From: Aegilops tauschii subsp. strangulata
Taxonomy: Eukaryota; Streptophyta; Magnoliopsida; Poales; Poaceae
Direction of reading: 5' to 3'
Length of the DNA: 64,000 nt
Assembly (NCBI RefSeq): GCF_002575655.3
Contig: NC_053036.3
Span: 158,944,627 to 159,008,626, forward strand
Position 1 is the stretch's first letter. Every line of letters starts with the position of its first letter. The notes under the pieces were generated by a model. It was given only the letters and a program-made list of their open reading frames with translations, did no database searches and was not told the origin of the DNA. Below are positions 45,801 to 57,314 of the stretch, in pieces. Made by a program: the position numbers and the translations under genes.

Positions 45801-48800
45801 TTTCAGAATGGTAAGCAAATGGTGCAAGAGGGAGCATTGACAGCTTTAGCATCAGTAGCTGATTCATCGCAGGTAACTGCTTGTGTGGAAGTTAACAGCT
45901 ACATTCAATATCACCTTTAATGGCTGCAACACTTTCATGATTTATAGCTAATTGATCATGATGACTTTATAATATTATATGATGTATGATACACTTTGTT
46001 TTTCAGGACCACTTCAAGAAATATTATGATGCTGTTATGCCGTACCTGAAAGCTATTTTGATGAATGCAACTGACAAGTCTAATAGGATGCTCCGTGCCA
46101 AGTCCATGGAGTGTATAAGTCTTGTTGGAATGGCTGTAGGCAAGGATAAATTTAGGGATGATGCCAAGCAGGTTAGTATCTCGTTTCTTTTCTAATTTTA
46201 TAGTGGACATTCATATATATCCTACTTGAATTTCTGCTGGACATCATTTTGTTGGAATGACTATTTTTTCCTGAGGCATTCTGTTCCAAATTTACCTGAT
46301 AATTTGCAGGTCATGGAAGTGCTTATGGCTTTGCAAGGAACTCCAATGGAAACAGATGATCCGATAACCAGCTACATGTTGCAGGTATGCTTCAAAGTAG
46401 GAAATTGATTGTAATTGCATTTTGAATTTTTATAACCATCTCCCTGCATGTGACAGGCTTGGGCCAGGCTATGCAAATGTCTTGGACAGGATTTTCTTCC
46501 TTACATGCATGTTGTTATGCCACCACTGCTTCAGTCTGCTCAGCTGAAGCCTGATGTCACAATTACTTCAGCCGAATCAGATGATGAAATAGAATCAGAT
46601 GACGACAGGTTTGTGTTACCTTCTCAATAATTGTTTTGGGAAATCCACTGAACTAAAAGTTGGCTCCCTTTAACCGGAAACTACCATATAGGCTGTCAAC
46701 ATGCTTAATTTAGTCTTCTGAAAATAGTAACAAGTTTATTTCAACTTTGTTTTGAATACTACTTACAGAAGCCTTCACAAAAAAGGACTAAAACTTGCAA
46801 ATTGCGGTTCTCTGGTTCAGAGTGTATGGCTCTCTATATGTAAAGTCTTTTGCACTACTTCCGTGTTTGTTTATGTCCCCAGTATTATCCACATAATCCA
46901 TTAACTAGTGGTTGCAAGTTACATACGCTATAGTGTTCATGCAGTGTTTATTATATGTTTTGATTTGTTTGTACACCATGTGCGAGCATGTTACCCCCCC
47001 CCCCCCCCCCCCCCCCTTTGTTTTTGCTTTTAACTGCGTATTAATTTTGCAATAACACCGCTGATTTTTGGTATTTTGTACAGCATTGAAACAATCACAC
47101 TTGGTGACAAAAGAATTGGAATTCGAACTAGTGTGCTGGAAGAGAAAGCAACAGCTTGCAACATGCTGTGTTGCTATGCTGATGAGCTCAAGGAGGGTTT
47201 CTTCCCATGGATTGATCAGGTTTATTATCCCGTTCAGTCATTCACAAAGCAATTGTCTGATTTTTTAACTTTTGATAACCGTGGACGTGACTGGAACAAA
47301 TTCCATGCAGGTTGCTCCTACATTGGTCCCTCTGCTTAAGTTTTACTTCCATGAAGAAGTGAGAAGAGCTGCTGTTGCAGGTACTTTGATGATCTACATT
47401 TATTTTCATTTAGATTTTGTGTGTTTCTTTTAACATTTTTTGCAACAATTATGCAGCTATGCCTGAACTGTTACGTTCGGCAAAATTGGCTGTTGAGAAG
47501 GGGCAGGCTCCAGGACGCGACGAGTCTTACGTTAAACAATTGTCTGATTTCATAATTCCAGCTCTGGTTGAAGCGCTGCACAAGGTCTTTGCAAAACCTT
47601 GTCCCTAAGTTCATGATAACATTGGTTTGTTTTACACTTTAACTAAATGCTAACAGCTGGAATTTCTTGCATCCATCTACCATACAGGAGCCGGAAACCG
47701 AAATGTGCTCATCCATGCTGGATTCCTTAAATGAGTGTATGCAGGTCTGTTCTGTTTTCTGATCATATTATGGCAGTGCACTGGTGTATATATAATAATA
47801 CTTGGTGATCTGTTGGTCTGCGTCACTTGCTAGATTCCAATGTACAAGCACTTAAGTTAATCAGCATGGACAACTATCCTTTCATTCTGTGTGTGTTGTT
47901 GTTGGGGGGGGGGGGGGGGAGTACAGTACTTTGTGGGTTGTGTCACTTGTTCATGTTAGCGAGTATGATTAGGTCCTAGATTGTAACTGGTAATTGTGTA
48001 TTTGCTTGTCTCGACTAATATACAAAAAATGTGGTGGAGGATAGCTTTCTAAACGAATGTAGTATCTCCATATTGATGACTACTTGTGGGCTACCAGATA
48101 ACATATAACTGATTGAAGGCTTTCCGAAATAGCCTGATGTGATGTCCAATATCACGGTGAGGGTCCTCCACAACTCCCTAACTAGGCCCACAGATTTATA
48201 TGCTCTATATGGTATTAGAAACAACTTATATCATAAAGTTCTTCTCAGTTTGGATTACCACCCTTACATTCTGTATGTCTATTGTGCTGTTGTGGGAACC
48301 AAATTTACGTTCCCGTCTCAGCAGTGCTGAGGAACAGGGGGAGTAACAACTTAATGTGATGACTGTTGGAAGATCGACATATTTCAGTCTTCATTAACTT
48401 GCATATCACTTCATATTATATATTGGTGGAAGTTGTTAGCGTTGGTAGTACCATGAAGTTGCTTCTTTTGTAAGAAAAACTTTGTACGACTAGCCAAGTA
48501 CACCATTTGTATAAAAGTACCTAGGTGCTTATTGCTGTTTATGGATTAGCATTTAGCAAGAGATAAATTATTTTTTCTTATTTATTGTGTTCAAAGCATA
48601 GATTCTTTTGAATGGATCAACACTTGAGCCATCATCTGTACAATGTTACCTAGTTAGTCAGTTCTGTATGGCACACATTTAATTGTTTCTTGACTTCTAG
48701 AGAGTTTGCTTTACCAGATTTCTCACTGACCTTACTTTCACTGAACAGCTTTCTGGATGTCTTCTTGATGAGAATCAAGTAAGAGCTATTTCGGATGAGA

Positions 48801-51727
48801 TTAAGAATGTTATTATAGCCAGTGCAACCAGGAAAAGAGACAGATCAGAGAGAACAAAAGCAGAAGATTTTGATGCTGATGAAGGAGAACTACTCAAAGA
48901 AGAGAATGAGCAGGAGGAGGAAGTGTTCGATCAGGTTATGTTTCTTGACGTGTCTGTGAATTGCTTGTGTTCTGCAATTTCATTTTTGAATTGACATTCT
49001 CTATATGTTTACACTCAGGTCGGCGAGTGCCTGGGAACTTTGATTAAAACCTTTAAAGCTTCTTTCTTGCCGTTCTTTGATGAGCTATCTGTGTACGTTA
49101 CACCAATGTTGGTAAGTTGATTGAATCCCACCTTGTTTGGGCATGTGCATAGTGTTGTGGGCACACATTTGTTTGGAGTTCAGTTTCTAATATTTTTCCA
49201 ATTACAACTGATTCTGTGTTAGTTCTCTCATTTGACCCAATTAGCATACAAAATTCCTCTTGAGTTCGCACAAAATGTAGGGATCAAATCTCATGTTGAT
49301 ATTTTTCCCATATTCCTGTGTGCCTTTGTCTCATTGGTTTTTGGGAAGAACTGTGGAACAGTGGAAGAAAACTACATGCCTTCTGTTTGACCGAACCATT
49401 TCATTTCTGAAAGCTGTGGAACTAATAAGGTGACAGCTAAAATAGTATGTAAAGCACTGTTAGCTTGGATAGAAACAATAACTTGCAGCCTTGAATTGTG
49501 AATGCCTCTCTCCTTGGTCTCTTCATTTATATGGTGCCAAAGGGTAATGTTTATGATCATTACCATGTTGTTGTAGGCCTATGCCTGTTGGAATGTCTCC
49601 ATTATATCCTGGTATCGTATTTAGTATTTTTATCTCATCTTTAATTTTCAGGGGAAGGACAAGACAGCTGAGGAGAGAAGGATAGCTATCTGCATTTTTG
49701 ATGACATTGCAGAGCAATGTCGTGAGTCGGCTCTGAAGTATGTTTCTCCTCAACATTAGTTATGTCTTATGTGTAAACTGGGTTTTAATTGTAACTGAAT
49801 CATGTCTTTTCGCCTGAGCAGGTATTATGATACCTATGTTCCTTTCTTGTTGGAGGCATCCAACGATGATAACTCAGATGTTCGGCAGGTCTGTATTTGT
49901 GTTCTCATGTTGCCTTAACTTTTTTTGTCTGTAATACATGACACTGATGTAGTGACAAAATCATCATCATTTTAGGCTGCTGTTTATGGCCTGGGCGTAT
50001 GTGCTGAGTTTGGTGGTCTTACTTTCCGTCCTTTAGTTGGAGGTAAGTTCTGAATCTTATGGCTTAGTACTACAAGCATCTTGAAGTCATTCCATTTAAC
50101 ACAATAATGCTTTTAAAAATTCAGAGGCCCTGTCAAAGCTGAACAATGTTATCAGACATCCAGAAGCACAACATGCAGATAATATTATGGCATATGATAA
50201 TGCTGTTTCAGCACTTGGAAAAATATGTCAATTTCATCGCGATGGGATTGATGCGGCTCAGGTATATGCTTAAATCTCACTTCCAGGTTCTATTAAGAGA
50301 CTAAACTTTACAAGGGCCCGTTTGGTTCATAATATTTCGAAAATGCAGGAATAGCAAAACGTCAGAATTCAGTTGTTTAACCCTACAGGAATTTCTAACC
50401 AAAAATTGTTTTGTTGGTCCACTGAAAAATTACAAGAAATTTTCTTAAGGATTAGGTGCATTCCATAGTTGTCATTTAAACTAAGGGGAAATTTCCATGA
50501 GGTTGGTGTCATTGGGAAAATACCTTCGGAATTTGCATGCGAAGTAGATAGAGATCATAGGAAAATCCTATGATTTTCAGTCCTACACAAACCAAACAAG
50601 CTCTGTAGATAAAAAATCATATGGAATGAAATCCTCCAAAATTCCTATTATATTCTTTTGAACCGAAGAGACATAAGGTTGTTTGCTATCTTTTTGCGAT
50701 ATTTGATGATGTACTCCCTCCGTTTCTAAATATAAGTCTTTGTAGAGATTTCACTATGGACCACATACAGATGTATATAGACGCATTTTAGAGTGAGATT
50801 CGCTCATTTTGCTCCGTATGTAGTCCATAGTAGAATCTCTACAAAGACACTTATATAGGAACGGAGGGAGTACATTCCATGCGCACCAGCATGTGGATTG
50901 TAAGTGAATGAAAGGACATATGTATTTGGATTCTGATGATTTTTTCCTAGCTATTAGTTCAATATCAAGCTGAGATACCTCTACTCTACATCTGCTGTGC
51001 ATGTTTACTATTTAATGGTTTAAACTGAATAAATTATGCTTCTCAGGTCATTCCAGCATGGCTTGGTTGCTTGCCTATAAAAGATGACAAGATTGAAGCA
51101 AAAGTTGTACATGATCAGCTTTGTTCGATGGTGGAGAGGTATCTGCTCTTAGTGTCAGCATGGCAGCAACAGTAGAGTATTTCTTGCATTTTATATAACC
51201 TGTTCTTTATGTGCAGATCGGACGCACAGGTTCTTGGACCTCATAGTCAGTATCTTCCTAAAATAGTTTCTATTTTTGCCGAGGTAATTTTGACTTCTGT
51301 GCTTGTTCTGTCAGTCTGTCACCTCCAGTTAGGGGGTGATGTAGTATTTGCTGAATGAAATAATGAAAACAAAACAGTACATGCAGTTTGATGTGTAAAT
51401 TCATGTGATCATTTATTTTGAGTTTGGGCCGAGGTCTCAGCTTTTAGCCATGCGGTAGCTGCAGACTTTTTTATCCAACAGCACATCTTGATATCCTAGT
51501 TTAGTTTTCGATGTAGAATTTAGTAAATGATTGGTTACTAAATGTTGTGTTTTTCTATGTAGGTTCTGTGCAATGGAAAGGAGCTTGCAACAGATGAAAC
51601 AACCACCCGGATGATCAGTGTTCTGAAGCGATTTCAGCAGACATTGCCACCTGATTTTCTTGCCTCCACATTTTCCACCTTGCAACCACAGCAGCAGCTT
51701 ATGCTACAGTCCATCCTATCCACATAG
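42861..51727 (+). CDS. IMB3: Importin-5 / importin beta-3 (karyopherin), 20 exons
   Basis: Nuclear import receptor of the importin-beta superfamily; the Arabidopsis homologue IMB3/KETCH1 imports ribosomal proteins and HYL1. Exons: 42861-44114, 44429-44632, 45629-45733, 45807-45872, 46007-46171, 46310-46384, 46457-46608, 47084-47219, 47311-47380, 47457-47584, 47688-47744, 48749-48934, 49019-49111, 49652-49737, 49822-49888, 49976-50042, 50125-50261, 51047-51138, 51217-51283, 51563-51727. They total 3,372 bases with no internal stop: 1,123 residues, near the family's usual 1,100-1,120. An importin-beta N-terminal block (residues about 20-80, ending AAVLLRKLL) is followed by HEAT repeats throughout (for example [18 protein letters not shown] near 435). 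Acidic loops are at about 661-674 and 849-866. The start has a good context (CCGATGG) and no upstream in-frame alternative. Intron 2 uses a GC donor. The gene looks functional. Confidence 0.95.
44633..44638 (+). promoter_or_regulatory. Non-canonical GC splice donor of importin-5 intron 2
   Basis: Exon 2 ends ...GTGCAG and the intron starts GCAAGT. Only this GC-AG pairing with the acceptor at 45628 keeps the reading frame (RVQ|AHAASA). CAG|GCAAGT is the consensus of natural GC donors in plants. Confidence 0.85.
44695..44940 (+). repeat. 121-bp tandem duplication in importin-5 intron 2
   Basis: Copy 1 starts TATAACGAGTTTTTAG at 44695 and copy 2 at 44816, ending near 44940. The copies differ at roughly eight positions. 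Confidence 0.85.
45543..45638 (+). repeat. 48-bp tandem duplication spanning the intron 2 acceptor
   Basis: 45543-45590 and 45591-45638 are two copies of one 48-base unit with three differences. The second carries the used acceptor TTGACAG|GCACATGCTG; the first has TTGACAAGCACATGCTG. Exon 3 therefore begins inside the second copy. Confidence 0.92.
46994..47016 (+). repeat. 23-base poly-C run in importin-5 intron 7
   Basis: Homopolymer tract 67 bases before exon 8. Confidence 0.85.
47904..47919 (+). repeat. 16-base poly-G run in importin-5 intron 11
   Basis: Homopolymer tract inside a 1,004-bp intron. The rest of the intron has no recognised element. Confidence 0.85.
50714..50870. mobile_element. 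Stowaway MITE in importin-5 intron 17
   Basis: 157 bp with terminal inverted repeats (CTCCCTCCGTTTCTAAATAT ... ACGGAGGGAG) and TA target duplications at 50712-50713 and 50871-50872. The outer 35-40 bases of the arms pair well. It is a non-autonomous Tc1/mariner-type element. Confidence 0.95.
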
Positions 51728-52085
51728 TTCCACTCTTCTGTCTTGTGGCTGCAAGGTTGGGGCTTGCTTTTCTTTCCATAATTCGCCAATTTTTTGTGTT
51801 GAATCTTTTTCTGGGGGAGTTCATTTGTGCATGCATTGGTCGCTTCAAGGGATTGGTGGTCGCCATACCATATGGTTTTGATGTAGAGTGTATATTATCT
51901 TGTATTCAAATATGATTTTGGGGCGTGCTGCGTCAAAGGTGTAAGGGCAATGGCGAAAATTGTTGTTGGTTGAGTTGAACAATGGTGCATCAGTTTTGGT
52001 AATGAGATTGTTATGGATTTGTGTGATGATCCCCATCTGTTTTATGGTTTTGTGTGATGATCCCTGTCTGTTCTGCATAAATGTA
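51728..52085 (+). other. Importin-5 3' UTR and downstream flank
   Basis: AT-rich sequence after the stop codon. It contains a short direct repeat (TTTGTGTGATGATCCC near 52017 and 52049). No classical AATAAA is present; CATAAA near 52076 is a possible variant signal just before the next MITE. Confidence 0.5.
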
Positions 52086-52300
52086 CTACCTCCGTCTAGG
52101 CGAATAAGTCATTCGCGTAGTTCTAGGTCGACAATTTAACTATTTTAATATGTATTATATGTGATAAAAAATATATATTTAGAAACTACATCCGTTTAGA
52201 AATCTAGTGATATACTTTTCATGACATATAACACATATTTAATTTCTTAAATTGATGACCTAGAATTACGTGAATGACTTATTCATCGAGACGGAGGTAG
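52086..52300. mobile_element. Stowaway MITE
   Basis: 215 bp with inverted ends CTACCTCCGTCTAGGCGAAT / ...CGAGACGGAGGTAG, flanked by TA at 52084-52085 and 52301-52302. The ends pair over about 60 bases (AATAAGTCATTC and GAATGACTTATT included). Confidence 0.93.
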
Positions 52301-52691
52301 TAGATAGGTTAGCAGCTGCATTCCATGTTATTTACTCTTTTTTAAGCAAGATTATTAATATCACTCTTAAATGCTACCTTCCCCTGTACAAGCTGTCGAA
52401 ATAAAGCAGTTCACTACTCACACTACCTGGCATAAGCTTAGGCTCTGTTTGGATTTAAAGTATGTTGGAGATCAGAGTATTGGAAAACTACAGTTTTTAA
52501 ATCTGCTGCTGTGTGATACCACAGAATGCATAACAGTATTTTACAGCATTTACAAAAGGAAAAGTGTTAAAATTACCCGACTGATTTTAATGCAACCTAC
52601 GCGCCACGCGTCCTTTGTGTGGCCCAAGCACCGCTTTGCTTCGTAGTCTTATCCCTCCCGAGCTCTCATCGGCTCACCTGCTGTCTCAGAG
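52301..52691. other. Intergenic sequence without a recognised gene
   Basis: Contains GGCTCTGTTTGG at 52440, a motif common at ends of plant hAT-type non-autonomous elements, but no matching inverted end was found. Confidence 0.4.
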
Positions 52692-52980
52692 CTGCAATGG
52701 AGCGCTTACCAGCGATCTCGCCACTGCTCGTCGGCGCTGCAATGGAGCGCTCGCCGGCGCTCCCGATGCTGCAATGGAGTGCTTCACCGGCGGTCTTGGA
52801 GCTGCAATGGAGCGCTCACCTGTGGTCTCGGTTGTTCACTGGCGCTGCAATCGAACGCTTCATTGGGCGGTCTCGGAGTTGCCATGGAGCGCTCACCGGC
52901 AGTCTCGCCATTGCTCGTCGGGCGGCGCTGCAATGGAGCACTCGCCGGCGCTCCCGACGCTGCAACCGAGCGAGTGACGA
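52692..52980 (+). repeat. Degenerate GC-rich minisatellite
   Basis: Eight copies of a unit starting GCTGCAATGGAGCGCT occur near 52692, 52736, 52769, 52802, 52845, 52879 (GTTGCCATGGAGCGCT), 52927 and 52959, spaced 32 to 48 bases apart. The long open frames over it in all three + frames are a by-product of the repeat. Confidence 0.85.
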
Positions 52981-53332
52981 GCTGCGGGAGAGCGACTCAG
53001 GATTCGCGAGAGAAAAGGACGGTCGTGATGGTGCGTATCGAACGACAGTGGAGGCGGCTTACGTTTTGCCGAAATCAACCGGATGATTGGTAGCACGCGC
53101 CTTTACAAAAATCATGAGGTGTTTGGCACATGCATTATTTACGGTAGTTCTTTTTACACGTTTCAGTATACTAGCTAGTACGAGCTTCCCTTAAAAAAAA
53201 GGAGCCTGTACGAGTTTCCCCTCTCTGTTATGCCGGATTTTATGTTCCGGTGGTGCAAACTTTTAGCCCAGAAAAACTAGGTCACGTAACTTAATTGTCT
53301 TTATTTACTAGCTTCTCCTTTGCCGGATTGTA
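52981..53332. other. Intergenic, nothing recognised
   Basis: Mixed sequence between the minisatellite and the nested MITE pair. No supported feature. Confidence 0.4.
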
Positions 53333-53823
53333 CTTTCTCTAGTCTTTTTTAGTCCGCATGTAAGTTTTGTCTGAAGTCAAAGTATCTCTACTTTGACCAA
53401 ACTTATAAAAAAAATCAACTTTTTAAATGCCAAATCAGTATTGTTAGGTTTACTATAAAATATAGTTTCATAGTATATATATTTGCTATTGTAGATGTTG
53501 ATACTCCCTTCATTCCGCAATGTAGTGCGCCCGAGCTTTCTGAGATTTGAGTTTGGCCATAAATTTAACCAACGAGATCGACTGCGGCGGGAGCAAAAAT
53601 TGCAACACCGAATTCGTATTTTCGATAAATTCAGTGATATAATTTTTGCTCCCGCCGCAGTCGGTCTCGTTGGTTAAATTTACGGTCAAACTTGAATCTC
53701 AAAAAGCGCGGGCGCACTACATTATGAAATGAAGGGAATACTTTTTAAGATAAATTTGATCAAATTTTGTAAAGTTTGTCTTGACACAAATCTAATATGC
53801 AAAGTAAAAAGGACCGGAGGGAG
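53333..53823. mobile_element. Older Stowaway MITE interrupted by a second MITE
   Basis: The right end is GTAAAAAGGACCGGAGGGAG followed by TA at 53824-53825. The left end, TTTCTCTAGTCTTTTTTAGT after TA (53331-53332), is the decayed inverse. The internal halves AAACTTATAAAA and ATAAATTTGATCAAA flank the younger insertion. Without it the element is about 254 bp. Confidence 0.75.
53504..53738. mobile_element. Younger Stowaway MITE nested in the older one
   Basis: 235 bp with TA duplications (53502-53503 and 53739-53740). The arms pair over most of the length, including CTGCGGCGGGAGCAAAAATT with its inverse at 53641-53660. Confidence 0.92.
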
Positions 53824-53825
53824 TA

Positions 53826-54659
53826 TGTGCCAAACCTAGTCCCAAAATAAATAAATACCAAACCAAATAAAGTTGTGCGAGCAACCTTCTATGGTGTCAG
53901 ACGGTCTTAAACATTTGGAAACAACTAAGGCTAGCGAATTCCAGAATTCAGGTGCATGCACCCAACGGAGTAGAGAGGAATCGGCAAAAAGAAATACCCA
54001 AGTCACCTTTCAGATAATCTTTCCTGCATCAGGAACTTCATTTGAACGGTTCCTTCCTCCGAGATAATCAAGCCCCCCGAGCACGCCACTGGACTACCTC
54101 CCCCCTCCATCCACTCCTGTTCTTCGTGGCCTCCTCTCTCAGCACAAGACAAATCTGAATCGAATCTGCACCAAAAGATGCGAGAAGATGCCCCTCCTGA
54201 CTTTTGCGCTGCTCAAAAAGTGGTATTTTGTCTCGTCCGCGCTAATAATCTACGGGGCTCGACAAGGAAACGCACATTGACAGCGACAAACATAGCATCT
54301 CCGCCGCTATAAAACAAATTCCGTTAGGATGGGCCTCCTTGGAGCCATCTCCGGGTTCATAAAATATGGGTGCCACAATGTGGGTGCACCAGTCTTATAC
54401 GCTCAATCAACGAGAGGACTTGGAATATTGGCAGCGTGGCTGCTAGCAACTTGACAAAATTCACCTTTTTGATAGGATGAGGGTAGCACGACTTTTATAT
54501 TGAAAAGGGTCCATCGTTTTGCTCCATGGCTGAAACGCAAGGTTGATTTTTGGGTGCGGATGACAAGGACCTGCTCCATTTGAATAGCAGTGGCGTCTCT
54601 TTTGGTGCTCAGACTAGATAAGAGCTCTTGTCATCAACGTTGCTTCAACCTTAACCATC
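53826..54659. other. Intergenic, nothing recognised
   Basis: No coding frame with a recognisable domain and no clear element boundaries. Confidence 0.4.
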
Positions 54660-54661
54660 TA

Positions 54662-54751
54662 CCCCCTCCGTTCGGAATTACTTATCACGAAAATGGATGT
54701 ATACGTCTAGATACATCCATTTTCGTGATAAGTAATTCCGAACGGAGGGAG
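54662..54751. mobile_element. Short palindromic Stowaway MITE
   Basis: 90 bp, TA duplications at 54660-54661 and 54752-54753. The arms (CCCTCCGTTCGGAATTACTT ... and its inverse) pair almost perfectly for about 40 bases around a loop near 54704-54711. Confidence 0.95.
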
Positions 54752-54753
54752 TA

Positions 54754-55317
54754 ATATTTGTTGTAAACTGTTAAGCGGAGTATTCTAAAGAGTGAACTGA
54801 AAGATTGCTAAAGTTCATGTTTTTCTCGAGCTGTAAACCGTAGTATCAACATGGATTATTTCCCTTATAATCGCTCTGAATTATATAATCGATGATACTA
54901 AATGAAACGTGGAGTCTTCGAGAAATCTAAGGTAAAACCTTCACAATAGTACATAAAACATGATGCTACGATTATGCCAGACAAGGCAGCAAGAGAAGGT
55001 CATCGTGTTGCTAGATTCAGAAACATGTTGACTGTGCAGACGAAAGAACAAGAAACAAGCAAATGGTGTGCCGAAAGCGATCTTCACTACACCACCTCCT
55101 AGAATGGAGGGCGAACGAATGCCGGCATAAATAGTTCAAAAAAGGCAAACATGTGTAGAGGAAGTCACCGGCAAATGGTTGTGAGGTAAGACTGGTATCA
55201 ATACCCGTAGGCAATGCAAAACTGTATGCATCCTCACTGTCTCCACTAGCTCTTGATATCGTGTTGTTCAGATCGTGTGTACTTAATATCAGCTTGATAT
55301 AAATATCTTACCATATA
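54754..55317. other. Intergenic, nothing recognised
   Basis: AT-rich sequence with no supported feature. Confidence 0.4.
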
Positions 55318-55600
55318 TTGGAACCATTTCCAGTCAAAGATCAGTTTGTGCTTGTTTGGGGTTACGACAAGGAGATCCACTATCCCGATACTTTTTTAAT
55401 ATTGTGGTTTATATGCGTGCAAACCTTATCGATTGCGCAAAAGACGCATGTCCGGTTAGTGGAGTGGTGTCGGCATCTGGTGGATGGCAGGCTTTCCATC
55501 CCACTATATGTTGATGATACGATTTACTTCGGAAAGGCAAAAAATCTTAGGCTTGTGTTGTGTGCTTTCGAGCAGTTTCCAGTACAGCATCATTTTCAGT
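55318..55600 (+). pseudogene. LINE reverse-transcriptase fragment
   Basis: Across two frames the sequence matches a plant non-LTR reverse transcriptase: RQGDPLSP-like block near 55363-55395, FNIVV near 55398, and a catalytic block YVDDTIYF near 55507-55530, then KNLRLVLCAFEQ. Frameshifts and missing pieces show a dead fragment. The rest of the LINE is absent. Confidence 0.75.
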
Positions 55601-56905
55601 CCGAAGATCATCATGATACGCTCTCAGTTTCTCAAGCTCTTGCCTCATTTGAAGAAAATCATAGGTAAGCTTCTTGTGGTCGGTCGAGAGGGCCTCATGA
55701 CGACTTACAAGTTCATCACCCTTTGACTAAAAACTTTTAAGATCACCAGTCAAAGTTTGACTACGATCCATTTCCTCGTTCAACAGATCATCGCTTTTGT
55801 CTACTCCCTCCGTTCCACAATACATGCCTTCCATTTGTCAAAATATAGATGTATCTAGACATGTTTTAGTATATAGGTATATTCATTTTTGGACAAATGG
55901 AAGTCAAGTATTTTGGAATGGAGGGAGTAGCAAATTTTGAATCTTTTCCACAGAATTTTGTTGCTAAGTGGCAATTTTAGCAAGTTCCCAATAGCTAGGT
56001 TTTAGATTATCATCAGGTTCTCCCTCACTTGTATCAAAGTATGAGGAACGTGAGGATACCTTGGCACCTCTTGCCATGAAGCAATAAGTGGGAGCAGAGT
56101 CGTCGTCTTGAAGATGGACTTGGCGACGAATGCGGTAGCGAGAGCAAGGCTCACCACACCAGAATCAGACTCCTCCTCACATTCTTCCTCAACTTCCTCA
56201 GGGTCAGATTCTTCCTCGGAATCCATTTCCTTCCCCATGAAAGCGTGGGCTCTACTAGAACTGCCCTTCTTGTAAGATGAATATTTTGAAGAAGACTTTG
56301 AAGATTTCTTCTTCTTCTTTTCATCAGAACTATCATCCTTGATCTTCTTTGATTCCTTTTCCTAGAGAGGGCAATCAACAATATAGTGCCCATGCTTCTT
56401 GAATTTGTGGCAGGTTCTCTTCTTGTAGTCCCGAGAAGAAGTTTCTCAAGTTTTCTTTGTGTCATACTTTGAAGACTTCCCAAAGCGATTCTTCTTTGAG
56501 AACTTCTAAAATTTCCTCACAAGTAATGCAAGCTCTCTGCCAGTTTCTTCGGGTCCACCAGAACTGTAGTCAGATTCTTCTTAAGACGAAGAAACTGCTT
56601 TGCCTCCAGGGCACGGGGTCTTCCATAGCTTGGTCCATAGAGATCTCTTTTCTCAGCTCGTTGAAATTCATGAGTATTGAGCCTCTCAAGAATATTAGCA
56701 GGATCCAGAGACTTGTAATCAGGACGCTCTTGAATCATGAGGATCAAAGTATCAAAGGAACTGTCAAGTGACCTCAGCAATTTCTTCACCACTTCATGGT
56801 TGGTGATGTTAGTGGCGCCAAGAGCTTGAAGCTCATTGGAGATGTCAGTGAGATGATCAAATGTGAGCCAGACACTTTCTTCGTCTAGCCTCTTGAAAGG
56901 ACGTG
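55570..56905 (-). pseudogene. Copia-type gag (broken)
   Basis: Minus strand. From 56905 down: SVWLTFDHLTDISNELQALG-like start, the open piece 56792-56517 (VVKKLLRSLDSSFDTLILMI, NILERLNTHEF) typical of Copia gag (UBN2 family), a zinc knuckle near 56365-56415 (CHKFKKHGHYIVDCP), an acidic region (56160-56240), and a coiled coil at about 55590-55715 (DELVSRHEALSTDHKK). A Stowaway MITE (55804-55927) lies inside it. Several stops and frame changes; no protease or polymerase follows before the LINE fragment. Confidence 0.78.
55804..55927. mobile_element. Stowaway MITE in the Copia gag remnant
   Basis: 124 bp with ends CTCCCTCCGTTCCACAATAC / ...TTTTGGAATGGAGGGAG and TA at 55802-55803 and 55928-55929. 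The arms pair over about 50 bases. Confidence 0.95.
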
Positions 56906-57314
56906 GATGACTCCTAGAGGGGGGATGAACAGGTGGTTTAAAAACAATTACAGTTTAGGCTTGAACAAATGTGGAATAAAACTAGCGTTTAATTTTTCAA
57001 GCAGAAAACCTAAATAAACTAGGCTCAACTATGTGCACCAACAACTTATGATAAGCAAGATAAACAACTATGTAATAGGAAGACATATAACATGAATCCC
57101 TATGGCTATCACAAAGTAAGTGCACAAAGTAAAGGGCACGGGTAAGAGATAACCAAGGCACGCGGAGACGATGATGTATTCTGAAGTTCACACCCTTGCG
57201 GATGCTAATCTCGATTAGAGCGATGTGGAGGCACAATGCTCCCCAAAAGGCAGGGCCACCCTATTCTTCTCATGCCCTCGCATAGTGCAAGGTGTCGTGA
57301 TTCCACTAAGGGAC
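56906..57314 (-). other. Leader/LTR region of the Copia remnant, left part
   Basis: Noncoding sequence upstream of the minus-strand gag, cut by the solo LTR at 57315. The CCTAGAGGGGGGATGAACAG block at 56911-56930 is common in wheat repeats. Confidence 0.5.

Noticed and set aside
48740..48934. Possible loss of exons between 47744 and 48749 in importin-5
   Set aside because: The protein reads continuously (LNECMQ then [10 protein letters not shown]) with matching phase and normal total length; the 1-kb gap is an ordinary intron.
52615..53093. Three overlapping ORFs of 104-155 residues
   Set aside because: All three + frames are open over the same minisatellite with the repeated word CNGALT/QWSA; there is no domain, so they are repeat artefacts.
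54662..54751. Hairpin considered as a microRNA gene
   Set aside because: The TA duplications and Stowaway ends explain it fully as a MITE; there is no independent sign of a microRNA gene.
55318..55668. 116-residue ORF as a host gene
   Set aside because: The residues match a decayed LINE reverse transcriptase across two frames; there is no intact gene.
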